NCBI RefSeq assembly: GCF_030252345.1
Contig: NZ_CP126980.1
Location: forward strand, 3,115,501-3,179,500
Reading direction: 5' to 3'
Length of the DNA: 64,000 nt
DNA from: Actinoplanes oblitus
GTDB lineage: Bacteria; Actinomycetota; Actinomycetes; Mycobacteriales; Micromonosporaceae
Position numbers and translations under genes: made by a program. Below are positions 25,639 to 33,975 of this stretch, piece after piece; the first letter of the stretch is position 1, and each line of letters starts with the position of its first letter. The notes beneath the pieces were generated by a model. That model was not told where the DNA came from and did no database searches. It saw only the letters and a list, made by a program, of their open reading frames with translations.

Positions 25639-28600
25639 TCAGCCGGCCAGGTGGCCCCAGCGGGACTCCAGCTCCGGCCAGGTGCCCTGGTCCTCCGCCT
25701 TGCCGCCGATCAGCACGACCACCCGGTCCGCCTGCGCCAGCGCCGCCCGCTTCGAGGTCGATCCCACCACCGTCACCCCGTGCGAGCGCAACGCCCGCCA
25801 CAACGCCAACTCGGTGGTCACGTCCAGCGCTGACGACACGTCGTCGGCGATCAGCAACTCGGTACGCGGGGCGAGCGCCCGTGCCAGCGCCAGCCGCTGC
25901 AGCTGGCCACCGGACAACCGGGTGCCCTTGTGCCCGATCAGCAGCCCGAGGCCGCCGCCGGACGCGGTCAGGTCGTGCTCCAGCTGGGCCACCGAGACCG
26001 CGTCGGCCGCGTCCACCTGGTGGCCGAGCTGGATGTTGTCGGCCACCGTCCCGGACAGCACCCGGGGCAGCTGGGCGACGTAACCCACCTGGTTGGGCCG
26101 CAGGAACAGCTCCGGCTCGCGGACCGGCTCGCCGTTCCAGCACAGCTCGCCGGTGTGGTGCACGATCCCGGCCAGCGCGCGCAGCAGCGACGACTTGCCG
26201 GACCCGACCGGGCCGACCACCAGTACCAGCTGGCCGCGCTGCACGGTCAGGTCGACGTCCCGGACACCCTGGGCGCCGTTCTCGTGCACCGCGCTGAAGC
26301 CGCGCAACTCCAGCGTGCGCAGCGGGTTGCGCGGCGCGGCCGGCGGCGCGGGCGCGGTGCCGGCCGAGATGTCCACCCCGGTGATGTCCGACGAGTACTC
26401 CGCGGAGCCGGTCATCGCGACCGTCCGGGCCGTCCACACCTTCGCCGACGGGTAGTGCGACACCAGCGACGCGGTCGTCCACGCGAACCACCGGGCCGAG
26501 CCGAGCGTCGCCACCGCGATCAGCGTCGCCGCCGAGCTGAGCCGGTCGGACAGGTACAGCGACCAGACCGCGATCGGCAGCAGACCGCTGACGATCGACG
26601 GCGTGGACCGCGCCCACACCTGGATCGCGATCTCCCGCCACTGCAGCTCGCTGCGTTTCGCGTCCAGCCGGGCCAGGTGGCTCAGCACCGGCTCGGTGGC
26701 GCCGGCCAGCTTCACCGTGCGCGCCGCCGACAGCGACGACACCAGCGCTGTCGCGAACGCCGCGCGGGCCGCGACGGTACGCCGGGCCGCCTGCTCCAGC
26801 CGCGGCCCGAACAGGGTCGCCGCCAGTCCGGACACCAGCATGGTGCCGAGGAAGAACAGGGCCGGGACCGGCGATTGGGAGGTCACCGTCATGGCCACCG
26901 CGACGATCAGCGCGACGCCGCTGTCGATCAGGTTGTCGGCCAGCATCACCACCCGCTCGGTGTCGCCGCCCTGGGCGACCACCTCGGCCGGGGTGTGCTT
27001 GCTGACCCGGCGCGGGCCGATCTGCCCGTGCACCAGGCGCAGGCTGATCCGCAGCATCTGGCGGACCCACCACTCCGGGAACCAGGCGCCGGTGTAGTAC
27101 AGCGTCGGGATCAGGGCGAGCAGGGCCACCGTGATGCCGATCGCGGGCGGCACCGGGCTGCCCACGCCGTCCACCACGTCGGACCACAGCAGCGGCAGCA
27201 CCACCCCGTCCAGTCCGAACAGGACCAGCAGCACGAACAGGCCGACGGCGCCCAGGCCGTACCGGGCGTCGTTGGTGGCCAGCCGGGCGATCTCGCGCAT
27301 CGTCCGGGTCGGCGGCGGGATGGGCAGCGGTGGCGCGTCCACGGTGGGCAACGGGTTGCTCAGCGCGTCGGCGCCGAGTTCCAGCCGCACGGCGGTGTCC
27401 CAGTCGCCCGGCTCCTCCGCGCCGGCCGGACCGGTGCCGGCCGGCACCCCGCCACCGTTCGCGGACGTGGTCCGCGCCGGGACGGCCAGGTTGCTGCTCG
27501 CCATCAGCTCGGCGAACCGGCGGGACTCGCGCAGCGGCCCGGCCTCCAGGACCCGGCCGTCGGCGAGCACCACGACCTCGTCGCAGCGCTGCACCGAGGA
27601 GAGCCGGTGTGCCACGATCACGCCGATCCGGCCGTCCAGCAGCCGGTCGGTGGCCCGCTGCACCCAGGACTCGGTGACCGGATCCATCCGGGCGGTCGCC
27701 TCGTCCAGGATCACCACCTGCGGGTCGCGGACCAGGATCCGGGCGAAGGCCACCAGCTGCTCCTGGCCGGCCGAGAGCTTGTAGCCGCCCTCGCCGAGCT
27801 TGGTGTCGATGCCGTCCGGCAGGCCCTCGACCCAGGAGGCCAGGCCGAGCTCGTCGAGCGCGGCACCGGCCCGGGGCAGCAGCTCCTGGTCGAAGAGCGC
27901 GATGTTCTCGGCGAGGGTGCCGGCCAGGATCTCGGTGCGCTGCGGGACGATGGCCGTCCATCGGCGCAGGCCGTCGACGGCGATGCCGTTGATGTCGACA
28001 TCGCCGAGGAAGACCGTGCCGGCGGGCACGTCGACGGCCCGGGTGAGCACCTTGGCCAGGGTGGACTTGCCGGAGCCGGTACGCCCGATCAGCGCATAGG
28101 AACGGCCCCGGGCGAAGGTGAGGCTGACCCCGCGCAGGGCCGGTGGGCGACCACTGTCCGCTTCGCCGTATCGGAAGGTCAGGTCGCGGACCACCAGGTC
28201 GCCGTCGACCGGGGGCACGCCCTGCGCCGGCTCCTGCGGCACCGCGGCGAGCATCTGCACCCGGCCCCAGGCGCCGAGCGCGTTCTGCAGCTCGGGCACC
28301 ATGCGGGTGACCTGCTCCAGGGTGCCGCCGAAGCCGAGCGCGAGCAGCCAGACCCCGGTCAGCCGGGCGCCGTCGATGTGCCCGGTGACCAGCGCCCAGG
28401 CGCCGACCAGGACCAGTGAGGCGATCAGCGAACGGGTGATCGTCCCGGCCCACATGGTGATCCGCGACGAGGAGCGCCAGACCCGGCGGCCCCGGGTCAG
28501 CACCTCGCGGGCCCGGTCGGCGAAGAGGCGGTGCACGTACGGCGCGGCGAGGCTGGTACGCACGTCGTCCTGCCCGTGGATCGCCTCCTCCATCACGGCG

Positions 28601-29151
28601 GCCAGGTCGGACCAGGCCTCCTCCTCGGCGATGCGCACCGGGCCGATCCGGCGGATCGGCTTGTTCATGGTCGCGAAGATCAGCACGGCGACGGCGATCA
28701 TGGCGAGGCCGGCCGGCCACCAGACGAGGAACGCGGTGACGATGGAGAGTGTGGCCACCGCCATCGACTGGGCGATCCGGACGCCGCTGCCGCGCAGCTC
28801 CGAGGCGACCTGGTAGACGTCGGAGTCGATCCGGTCGAGCAGCTCGCCGACCGGCGTGTTCTCCAGGGTCGGGATGTCCTGGCCGAACGCCACCCGGTTG
28901 AGGCCGCGCCGGACCCGGGCCGCCCAGTCGGCGGTGAGCCGGGCCGCGACCAGCCCCACGACGACGTCACTGATCACCACCGCGGCGAGCGCCATGGCCA
29001 GCACCGCGAACAGCGTCCCGGACCGGTCGACGAGCACCGAGCCGGCCAGCGCGAGGGCCGTGGCCGATCCGCTTGCGCCGAGCACGATCAGGAAAGCGGC
29101 CAGCGCCGTGCGACTTCGGGAGGTAACCCACAGGTCGCTGAGCAGACGCAT
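25639..29151 (-). CDS. Fused ABC exporter with two transmembrane and two nucleotide-binding domains, one ATP site degenerate
   Basis: A 1170-residue single-chain type IV ABC exporter: TMD1 (about 15-300), NBD1 (320-545), linker, TMD2 (620-900), NBD2 (945-1170). NBD1 has Walker A GRTGSGKST (356-364), signature LSAGQ (459-463), Walker B ILDE with E484 and H515. NBD2 has GPVGSGKSS (980-988) and LSGGQ (1079-1083), but IADD puts Asp at 1104 in place of the catalytic Glu, and the H-loop reads VVGSTSKR with no His. Site 1 therefore looks active and site 2 degenerate, as in heterodimeric exporters such as TM287/288. Start ATG has AGAGGA upstream. Substrate is unknown; lipid or drug export is likely. 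Confidence 0.92.
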   Translation of the reverse strand: MRLLSDLWVTSRSRTALAAFLIVLGASGSATALALAGSVLVDRSGTLFAVLAMALAAVVISDVVVGLVAARLTADWAARVRRGLNRVAFGQDIPTLENTPVGELLDRIDSDVYQVASELRGSGVRIAQSMAVATLSIVTAFLVWWPAGLAMIAVAVLIFATMNKPIRRIGPVRIAEEEAWSDLAAVMEEAIHGQDDVRTSLAAPYVHRLFADRAREVLTRGRRVWRSSSRITMWAGTITRSLIASLVLVGAWALVTGHIDGARLTGVWLLALGFGGTLEQVTRMVPELQNALGAWGRVQMLAAVPQEPAQGVPPVDGDLVVRDLTFRYGEADSGRPPALRGVSLTFARGRSYALIGRTGSGKSTLAKVLTRAVDVPAGTVFLGDVDINGIAVDGLRRWTAIVPQRTEILAGTLAENIALFDQELLPRAGAALDELGLASWVEGLPDGIDTKLGEGGYKLSAGQEQLVAFARILVRDPQVVILDEATARMDPVTESWVQRATDRLLDGRIGVIVAHRLSSVQRCDEVVVLADGRVLEAGPLRESRRFAELMASSNLAVPARTTSANGGGVPAGTGPAGAEEPGDWDTAVRLELGADALSNPLPTVDAPPLPIPPPTRTMREIARLATNDARYGLGAVGLFVLLVLFGLDGVVLPLLWSDVVDGVGSPVPPAIGITVALLALIPTLYYTGAWFPEWWVRQMLRISLRLVHGQIGPRRVSKHTPAEVVAQGGDTERVVMLADNLIDSGVALIVAVAMTVTSQSPVPALFFLGTMLVSGLAATLFGPRLEQAARRTVAARAAFATALVSSLSAARTVKLAGATEPVLSHLARLDAKRSELQWREIAIQVWARSTPSIVSGLLPIAVWSLYLSDRLSSAATLIAVATLGSARWFAWTTASLVSHYPSAKVWTARTVAMTGSAEYSSDITGVDISAGTAPAPPAAPRNPLRTLELRGFSAVHENGAQGVRDVDLTVQRGQLVLVVGPVGSGKSSLLRALAGIVHHTGELCWNGEPVREPELFLRPNQVGYVAQLPRVLSGTVADNIQLGHQVDAADAVSVAQLEHDLTASGGGLGLLIGHKGTRLSGGQLQRLALARALAPRTELLIADDVSSALDVTTELALWRALRSHGVTVVGSTSKRAALAQADRVVVLIGGKAEDQGTWPELESRWGHLAG

Positions 29152-29241
29152 ACGAAGTCCTCTGGACGATGGGTGAAAGGCGGTACCCCATCCTGCGCAG
29201 CCCCGGTGACCCCGCTCAACCGGTTTATTTCCGGCAAGTCG

Positions 29242-29274
29242 TCACCTCGGGGCGCCATTCGCACCCCGAGGTGA
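29242..29274 (-). terminator. Terminator after the metallophosphoesterase gene
   Basis: TCACCTCGGGG and CCCCGAGGTGA, perfect 11-bp arms, with an 11-nt loop. It lies 20 bp beyond the phosphoesterase stop in the direction of transcription and upstream of the ABC exporter gene. Confidence 0.75.
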
Positions 29275-29293
29275 TCATGGTCTCAGCGCGCTG

Positions 29294-30490
29294 TCACCGC
29301 TCCGCGTGCAGCGTCAGCAGGGTGATCTCGCTGGGGGCGAAGATGCGGAACGGCGGCCCCCAGAAGCCGGTGCCGCGGCTGGTGTAGAGCTGCGTGCGTG
29401 CCGAGTGCCGGGACAGGCCCTGCAGGGCGGGCTGGTCGATGCGGACCAGGTAGTGGAACGGCCACATCTGACCGCCGTGGGTGTGCCCGGACAGCTGCAG
29501 ATCGATGCCGTGCGCGACGGCGCCGGAGATCTGCTGTGGCTGGTGGGCGAGCAGCAGCACCGGCAGCCGCGGGTCGGCGCCGGCCAGGGCGGCCTCGTGG
29601 TCCATGTGGTGGCCGGGGACGCCGGAGCCGGCCGCGGTGCGGTCGTCGACACCGGCCACGATCAGTGAGTCGCCGCCGCGCGAGACGACCAGGTGCCGGT
29701 TGTGCAGGGACTCCCAGCCGATCGAGGACATGAACTCCACCCAGCCCTGGGCGCCGCTCATGTATTCGTGGTTGCCGGTCACGTAGACCCGGGCCATCGA
29801 CGCCCGCACGTCGGCGAGCGGCGACGCCTGCGAGAGGCGCTGGTCGACCTCGCCGTCGGCGATGTCACCGGTGTGCGCGACGATGTCGGCGTCCAGCGAG
29901 TTGATCACCTCGGTGACGCCGCGGGACCAGCGGGACCGGTCGATCGGGCCGTAGTGGGTGTCGGTGATCAGCACCACCCGCAGCCCGTCCAGCCCGCTGC
30001 CGAGCCGCGGGATGGTGACGTCCACGTGCCGGACCCGGGAGACGCGCATCGCCTCCACGTAGCCGTAGACGAGCAGCGCGACCGAGACGGTCAGGACCGC
30101 GGCGGTGACCACCCGGGAGCGGACCGGATCGGCGACCCCGGCGAGTGCCAGGGCCAGCCCGAGGAGCTGGCCGAGGATCGACCAGACGAAGAGCACCCAG
30201 ACCACGCCGAGGGTGGTGTCGGCGATCCGGGACGCGCGGTCGTCACGCCGGCCGTGCCCGCGGAACATCAGCACCGGGAAGCCCGCCGCGACCAGCACGA
30301 ACAGCAGCGTGGCCGCGACGAACGCCGGGGCCGGCCAGGCGTTGCCCGACCAGACCAGGGTGGCCCACGGCACCCCGAAGAGCAGGGCGAGGACCGCCAC
30401 CAGGAGCACACCGAACCGGGCACCCGCCCGCCGCCGCCGTCGCGGCTTCGCCTCGACCGCCGCCTCATCCACCGCCATGCGAGCAAGCAT
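29294..30490 (-). CDS. Membrane-anchored metallophosphoesterase (YkuE/calcineurin type)
   Basis: A 398-residue protein. An Arg-rich start is followed by four or five membrane helices (about 25-145) and a C-terminal calcineurin-like domain. Metal ligand motifs are all present: LITDTHYGP, IVAHTGDIADG, VTGNHEYM, LLAHQPQ and LSGHTHGGQMWP. Related proteins cleave phosphate esters of envelope lipids or cyclic nucleotides. Start at 30490; an ATG at codon 5 is also possible. It follows the P-loop kinase gene by 9 bp, so the two are probably one transcript. Confidence 0.88.
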   Translation of the reverse strand: MLARMAVDEAAVEAKPRRRRRAGARFGVLLVAVLALLFGVPWATLVWSGNAWPAPAFVAATLLFVLVAAGFPVLMFRGHGRRDDRASRIADTTLGVVWVLFVWSILGQLLGLALALAGVADPVRSRVVTAAVLTVSVALLVYGYVEAMRVSRVRHVDVTIPRLGSGLDGLRVVLITDTHYGPIDRSRWSRGVTEVINSLDADIVAHTGDIADGEVDQRLSQASPLADVRASMARVYVTGNHEYMSGAQGWVEFMSSIGWESLHNRHLVVSRGGDSLIVAGVDDRTAAGSGVPGHHMDHEAALAGADPRLPVLLLAHQPQQISGAVAHGIDLQLSGHTHGGQMWPFHYLVRIDQPALQGLSRHSARTQLYTSRGTGFWGPPFRIFAPSEITLLTLHAER

Positions 30491-30499
30491 GCCACCGCG

Positions 30500-31195
30500 T
30501 CACGACAAACACCCGTGTGCCGGATCAGCGCCCAGCGAACACAGCAGCGCGGACGGCACCACCAGGTCGGCGCGGTCTCGGGTGCCGGCGATCAGCGTGG
30601 CGTTGCGCTCGTCGGTCCCGGTCGCCCAGGCCCGGGCGGCGGCCGGGGGTTTACCGAACCGCTCGTGCCGGGCGACCAGCCGCCGCAGCCGCTCGGCCGG
30701 GTCGAGGTCGGTGTACCAGACCTCGCTGAACACCTCCCGCAGCCCGGCCCACCGGCCGTCGCCGAGCAGCAGGTAGTTGCCCTCGGTGAGGATCAGCCGG
30801 GCCTGCCGCGGCACCCCGATCGCCCCGGCGATCGGCTGCTCCAGGACCCGCTCGAAACCCGGCGCGTAGATCATCTCGTCCCGGTCGTCGAGCAGCCGGC
30901 GCAGCAGCGCGGCATAACCCCAGCCGTCGAAGGTGTCCGGCGCGCCCTTGAGCTCGCGCAGCCCCAGCCGGTCCAGCTCGGCGTCGGCCAGGTGGAAGCC
31001 GTCCATCGGCACGTGCGCCACCCAGCTGCCGGCGGCCAGCCCGGCCGGCGGCCGCGGGGCGAGCGCGGCCAGCAGCGACTCGGCCAGGGTGGTCTTGCCG
31101 GCGCCGGGCGGGCCGGCGATGCCGAGCACCGCACGCCGCCCGCCGGCCACCAGGGACCGGGCCCGGTTCACCAGATCGGGGAACGTGCCTGTCAT
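30500..31195 (-). CDS. Uridine kinase/pantothenate kinase-like P-loop protein
   Basis: A 231-residue nucleoside/nucleotide kinase-family protein (fructokinase-like YggC/Udk group). Walker A is LGIAGPPGAGKTTLAESL (about 24-41). It also has VPMDGFHLAD, the substrate-site segment of the phosphoribulokinase/uridine kinase family, and RLILTEGNYLLLGDGRWAGL. ATG at 31195. The substrate may be a sugar, pantothenate-like compound or nucleoside. It is placed 9 bp before the phosphoesterase gene. Confidence 0.85.
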   Translation of the reverse strand: MTGTFPDLVNRARSLVAGGRRAVLGIAGPPGAGKTTLAESLLAALAPRPPAGLAAGSWVAHVPMDGFHLADAELDRLGLRELKGAPDTFDGWGYAALLRRLLDDRDEMIYAPGFERVLEQPIAGAIGVPRQARLILTEGNYLLLGDGRWAGLREVFSEVWYTDLDPAERLRRLVARHERFGKPPAAARAWATGTDERNATLIAGTRDRADLVVPSALLCSLGADPAHGCLS

Positions 31196-31266
31196 ACGCC
31201 GACCGTACCGGTGGCCCGATCGGCGACCGGCGGACCTCGCGCCGGCCCGCGGTCCCGCCGGGCCGG

Positions 31267-31920
31267 TCAGCCGAGACCGAGCCGCAGGCCGGTGACGCCG
31301 GCCGGGGAGAGCGGGCGGGCGGTGGCCCGGGCCAGGTCGGTGCGGACGGTGTCGGGCAGTTCCTCGCCGAGCGCGCAGAGCGCCGGATAGAGGTCGAGGA
31401 CCTGGCGGTGGCTGAGCGCCCCCGCGCCGATCAGCAGGCCGTTGAGCGCGGTCGGGGTCTGGCCGAGCTCGTCGCAGAGTTCGGCGCGCCAGGCCGGGTC
31501 GTGGACGTGGTCGGCGAACTCGCGGGCGATCCGGTTGCCGGCCGGCGAGCGCAGGCCGCCCAGGGTGCTCTGCCGATGCCGGCTGATCGGCGGGGCGAGC
31601 CGGCAGGCGATGCCGAGGCGGCGGGCCAGCTGCGGGACGGTGAGCACGTCCAGCCCGGCCGCGCACCCCTCACAGAGCCGCTGGAACGTCGTGGCGTGGA
31701 TGACCGCGGCGGGTCGCTGGCACGCGCCGTCGAGGCCGCAGGAGGGGTCGAGGATCACCTCGGTGAGGGTGCCCTCGTGGTCGAACCGGCCGACCGCGAA
31801 GTAGGTCGCCGGGGCGGTGCGGTAACGGGCCAGCGCGGCCCGGGCGCTGACATAGCCGTCCGGGTCGACGCCGATGCGTGGCACACCGGCCTCGGTGTGC
31901 AACTGGATGAGCCGGAACAT
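31267..31920 (-). CDS. Hypothetical protein with Cys-rich centre
   Basis: A 217-residue protein I do not recognise. It begins MFRLIQLHTEAGVPRIGVD and has a short beta-rich N-terminal part, then a Cys-containing middle (DPSCGLDGACQRPAAVI...LCEGCAAG) that could bind metal, and a helical C-terminal half. The ATG at 31920 has GGGAG upstream and gives the first conserved-looking strand; further upstream the frame reads low-complexity. It is transcribed toward the kinase and phosphoesterase genes, 71 bp away, and diverges from the deacetylase gene. Confidence 0.65.
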   Translation of the reverse strand: MFRLIQLHTEAGVPRIGVDPDGYVSARAALARYRTAPATYFAVGRFDHEGTLTEVILDPSCGLDGACQRPAAVIHATTFQRLCEGCAAGLDVLTVPQLARRLGIACRLAPPISRHRQSTLGGLRSPAGNRIAREFADHVHDPAWRAELCDELGQTPTALNGLLIGAGALSHRQVLDLYPALCALGEELPDTVRTDLARATARPLSPAGVTGLRLGLG

Positions 31921-32005
31921 GGTGCACGCTCCCGGGGGGTGAAGCGAATTCGGTGTCGTCCTCCGGTACGTCAGCCGTGGCACAATGGTTCAGCGATCAC
32001 ACTGG

Positions 32006-32021
32006 GTCACTGATCGGTGAC
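32006..32021. promoter_or_regulatory. Imperfect palindrome in the divergent gap before the deacetylase gene
   Basis: GTCACTGATCGGTGAC is a 16-bp dyad with one mismatched pair. It lies in the 241-bp gap between the hypothetical gene at 31920 and the deacetylase at 32162. The gap is relatively AT-rich and should hold both promoters. A regulator cannot be named. Confidence 0.4.
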
Positions 32022-32161
32022 TGCATTTGCGCTGGCAGGCGGGCCGGAAGCAATCGGAGATTACTCCGTGTAGCGGAAATTGGCTAGGGCGAAAGGATGA
32101 GGTCGCAAGATCAGGATTTGGGTACGGTGGGTTGCCGAATGGCCTTGCCGAAGGGGGTTTT

Positions 32162-32956
32162 GTGGGCTGGAGCACGCTGCCGGCGCTGATGTATCACTCG
32201 GTCTCCGCCGTGGACGGCCCGCTGCGTGATCTCGCGGTCCCGCCGGACCGGCTCGCCGAGCAGCTCGAGGCGCTCACCGCCGCCGGCTACCGCCTGACCG
32301 GCCTCACCCAGGCGCTGGACGAGCTACACGCCGGCAGCACCGAGAAACTGCTCGCCGTCACCTTCGACGACGGGTACCGGGACTTCCTCACCGCCGGCGT
32401 CCCCGCGCTGCGAGCGGCCGGCGCCGGCGCCACCCTGTACGCGTCGGTCGGCCACCTGGGTGGGCACGCCGGCTGGCTCGGCCGGTGGTCGGCCGACTTC
32501 GGCCCGATGCTGACCTGGGAGGAGCTGGCCGAGGTCGCCGCGAGCGGCATCGAGATCGGCAACCACAGCCTGATCCACCACCCGCTCGACGTGCTGCCCC
32601 CGGCGGTGCTGCGCGAGGAGATCCACAGCAGTCGCGAGGAGCTGGAGCAGCGGCTGCGGCTGCCGGTGCGCTCGTTCGCCTACCCGCACGGCTACCACAG
32701 CCGCCGGGTTCGCGACGTGGTCGCGGCGGCCGGGCACGACAACGCCACCGAGGTCGGGTACCGGGCGCACACCCCGCGCGAGCGGCGGTTCGCGGTGCCG
32801 CGCTTCCAGCCCACCCCGGATCACACCGGCGCCGACCTGGTCGCCCTGGTCGAGGGGCACGGGTCGACCGTGGTGCCGACGCTGAAGAGGTACGCCCAGC
32901 CCGGCTGGCGCATGGTCCGCACACTCGCCCGCGCGGCGGGAAGGAATCTGACATGA
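32162..32956 (+). CDS. Polysaccharide deacetylase (NodB/CE4 family)
   Basis: A 264-residue carbohydrate esterase family 4 protein. It has PALMYHSVS at the start, the catalytic/metal motif LAVTFDDGYRD (D69, D70), the metal-His motif EIGNHSLIHHPL (H135, H139), and SFAYPHGYHS. It has no signal peptide with the GTG at 32162, which is preceded by GAAGGGGG; an extended frame upstream would not add one. The stop overlaps the ATG of the GH26-like gene, so the two act together, probably trimming a surface polysaccharide. A cytoplasmic or lipid-linked substrate is possible given the lack of signal. Confidence 0.88.
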   Translation: MGWSTLPALMYHSVSAVDGPLRDLAVPPDRLAEQLEALTAAGYRLTGLTQALDELHAGSTEKLLAVTFDDGYRDFLTAGVPALRAAGAGATLYASVGHLGGHAGWLGRWSADFGPMLTWEELAEVAASGIEIGNHSLIHHPLDVLPPAVLREEIHSSREELEQRLRLPVRSFAYPHGYHSRRVRDVVAAAGHDNATEVGYRAHTPRERRFAVPRFQPTPDHTGADLVALVEGHGSTVVPTLKRYAQPGWRMVRTLARAAGRNLT

Positions 32957-33975
32957 CCCGCCGCGCCTTCCTGGGCCTGGTCGCCGCGCTGCCCCTGGCC
33001 GGCTGCGCGACATCGCATCGGGCGGCCCCGCGGGCCGGTGCCACCACCGCGCCGTCCCCGGCGCTCTCGGTCGCCCCGTCGGTGGCGCCGTCGCCGCCGT
33101 CCGTCACCGCCGGTGCCGCGGCGCCGGTGTGGGGCGGGCCGGTGCCGTTCACCGCTGGGAAGGCGCTGCTCGGGTCGTACCTGGCCCTGGACGGGATGTC
33201 GTACCCGCAGGCGCTGGCGCTGCGGCACAAGCAGCTCGGCCGGGACGCGCGGATCGCGCACGTCTTCTACGAGTGGGCGGACACGCTGCCCAGCTCGATC
33301 CCGGACGCGCCGGACCACGCGATCCCGATGGTGTCCTGGCGGGGCACGGCGTACGCGGAGATCACCAGCGGACGCAGCGACAAGCTGATCGCCGCGGCGG
33401 CCCGCAACCTCAGGCGGTTCGGCCGGCCGGTGCTGCTGCGCTGGGCCTGGGAGATGAACGGCAACTGGTTCGACTGGTGCGGCGCGCGGAACGGCGACGA
33501 CCCGGCCGGCTACGTCACCGCGTGGCGGCGGATCCACCGGATCTTCCAGGAGCAGGACGCCACCAACGTGGCCTGGGTGTGGAGTCCGAACTGGAACTCC
33601 TGGCCGCGTACCGACTGGAACGTCTACGCGAGCTATTACCCGGGCGACAAGTACGTCGACTGGGTCGGCGTCTCCGGCTACAACCTGGAGGGCGAGCGCC
33701 CCGGCACGCTGTACGACCCGATCTACCGGGCGTACGCCAAGCGTAAGCCGATCATCCTGAGCGAGATCGGCGCGGTCGATCACGGCGGCTCCACCAAGGC
33801 CGACTGGATCGCCGAGTTCAGCCGGTACATGCGGACCCGGCCGAAGATCGGCGCGGTGGTCTGGTTCGACACCGACACGCACCCCGGTTACGCGGAACGC
33901 TGGCGGATCGACACCGACAGCGCGTCGCTGGCCGCGTTCAAGGCGATGGGCCGCACGCCGCGGTTCAGCGCCTAG
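32953..33975 (+). CDS. GH26-like (beta-mannanase fold) lipoprotein
   Basis: A 340-residue secreted glycoside hydrolase-like protein. The N-terminus is TRRAFLGLVAALPLAGC, a lipobox with C18 and a twin Arg that may direct Tat export. A Ser/Pro/Ala linker (20-60) precedes the TIM barrel. Candidate catalytic residues are E167 in LLRWAWEMNGNW (acid/base) and E271 in IILSEIGAV (nucleophile), the spacing expected for GH26 mannanases. ATG overlaps the deacetylase stop. Its TAG stop shares the sequence CTAG with the stop of the converging GH26-like gene. Confidence 0.85.
   Translation: MTRRAFLGLVAALPLAGCATSHRAAPRAGATTAPSPALSVAPSVAPSPPSVTAGAAAPVWGGPVPFTAGKALLGSYLALDGMSYPQALALRHKQLGRDARIAHVFYEWADTLPSSIPDAPDHAIPMVSWRGTAYAEITSGRSDKLIAAAARNLRRFGRPVLLRWAWEMNGNWFDWCGARNGDDPAGYVTAWRRIHRIFQEQDATNVAWVWSPNWNSWPRTDWNVYASYYPGDKYVDWVGVSGYNLEGERPGTLYDPIYRAYAKRKPIILSEIGAVDHGGSTKADWIAEFSRYMRTRPKIGAVVWFDTDTHPGYAERWRIDTDSASLAAFKAMGRTPRFSA

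Noticed and set aside
24860..28720. 1286-codon minus-strand open frame inside the ABC exporter
   Set aside because: It is in another frame of the true gene; the true frame has both sets of Walker and signature motifs. Long open frames without function are normal in 70%+ GC DNA.
32022..32161. Possible riboswitch leader before the deacetylase gene
   Set aside because: I looked for c-di-AMP, c-di-GMP and cobalamin motifs in the AT-rich leader and found no convincing conserved core.
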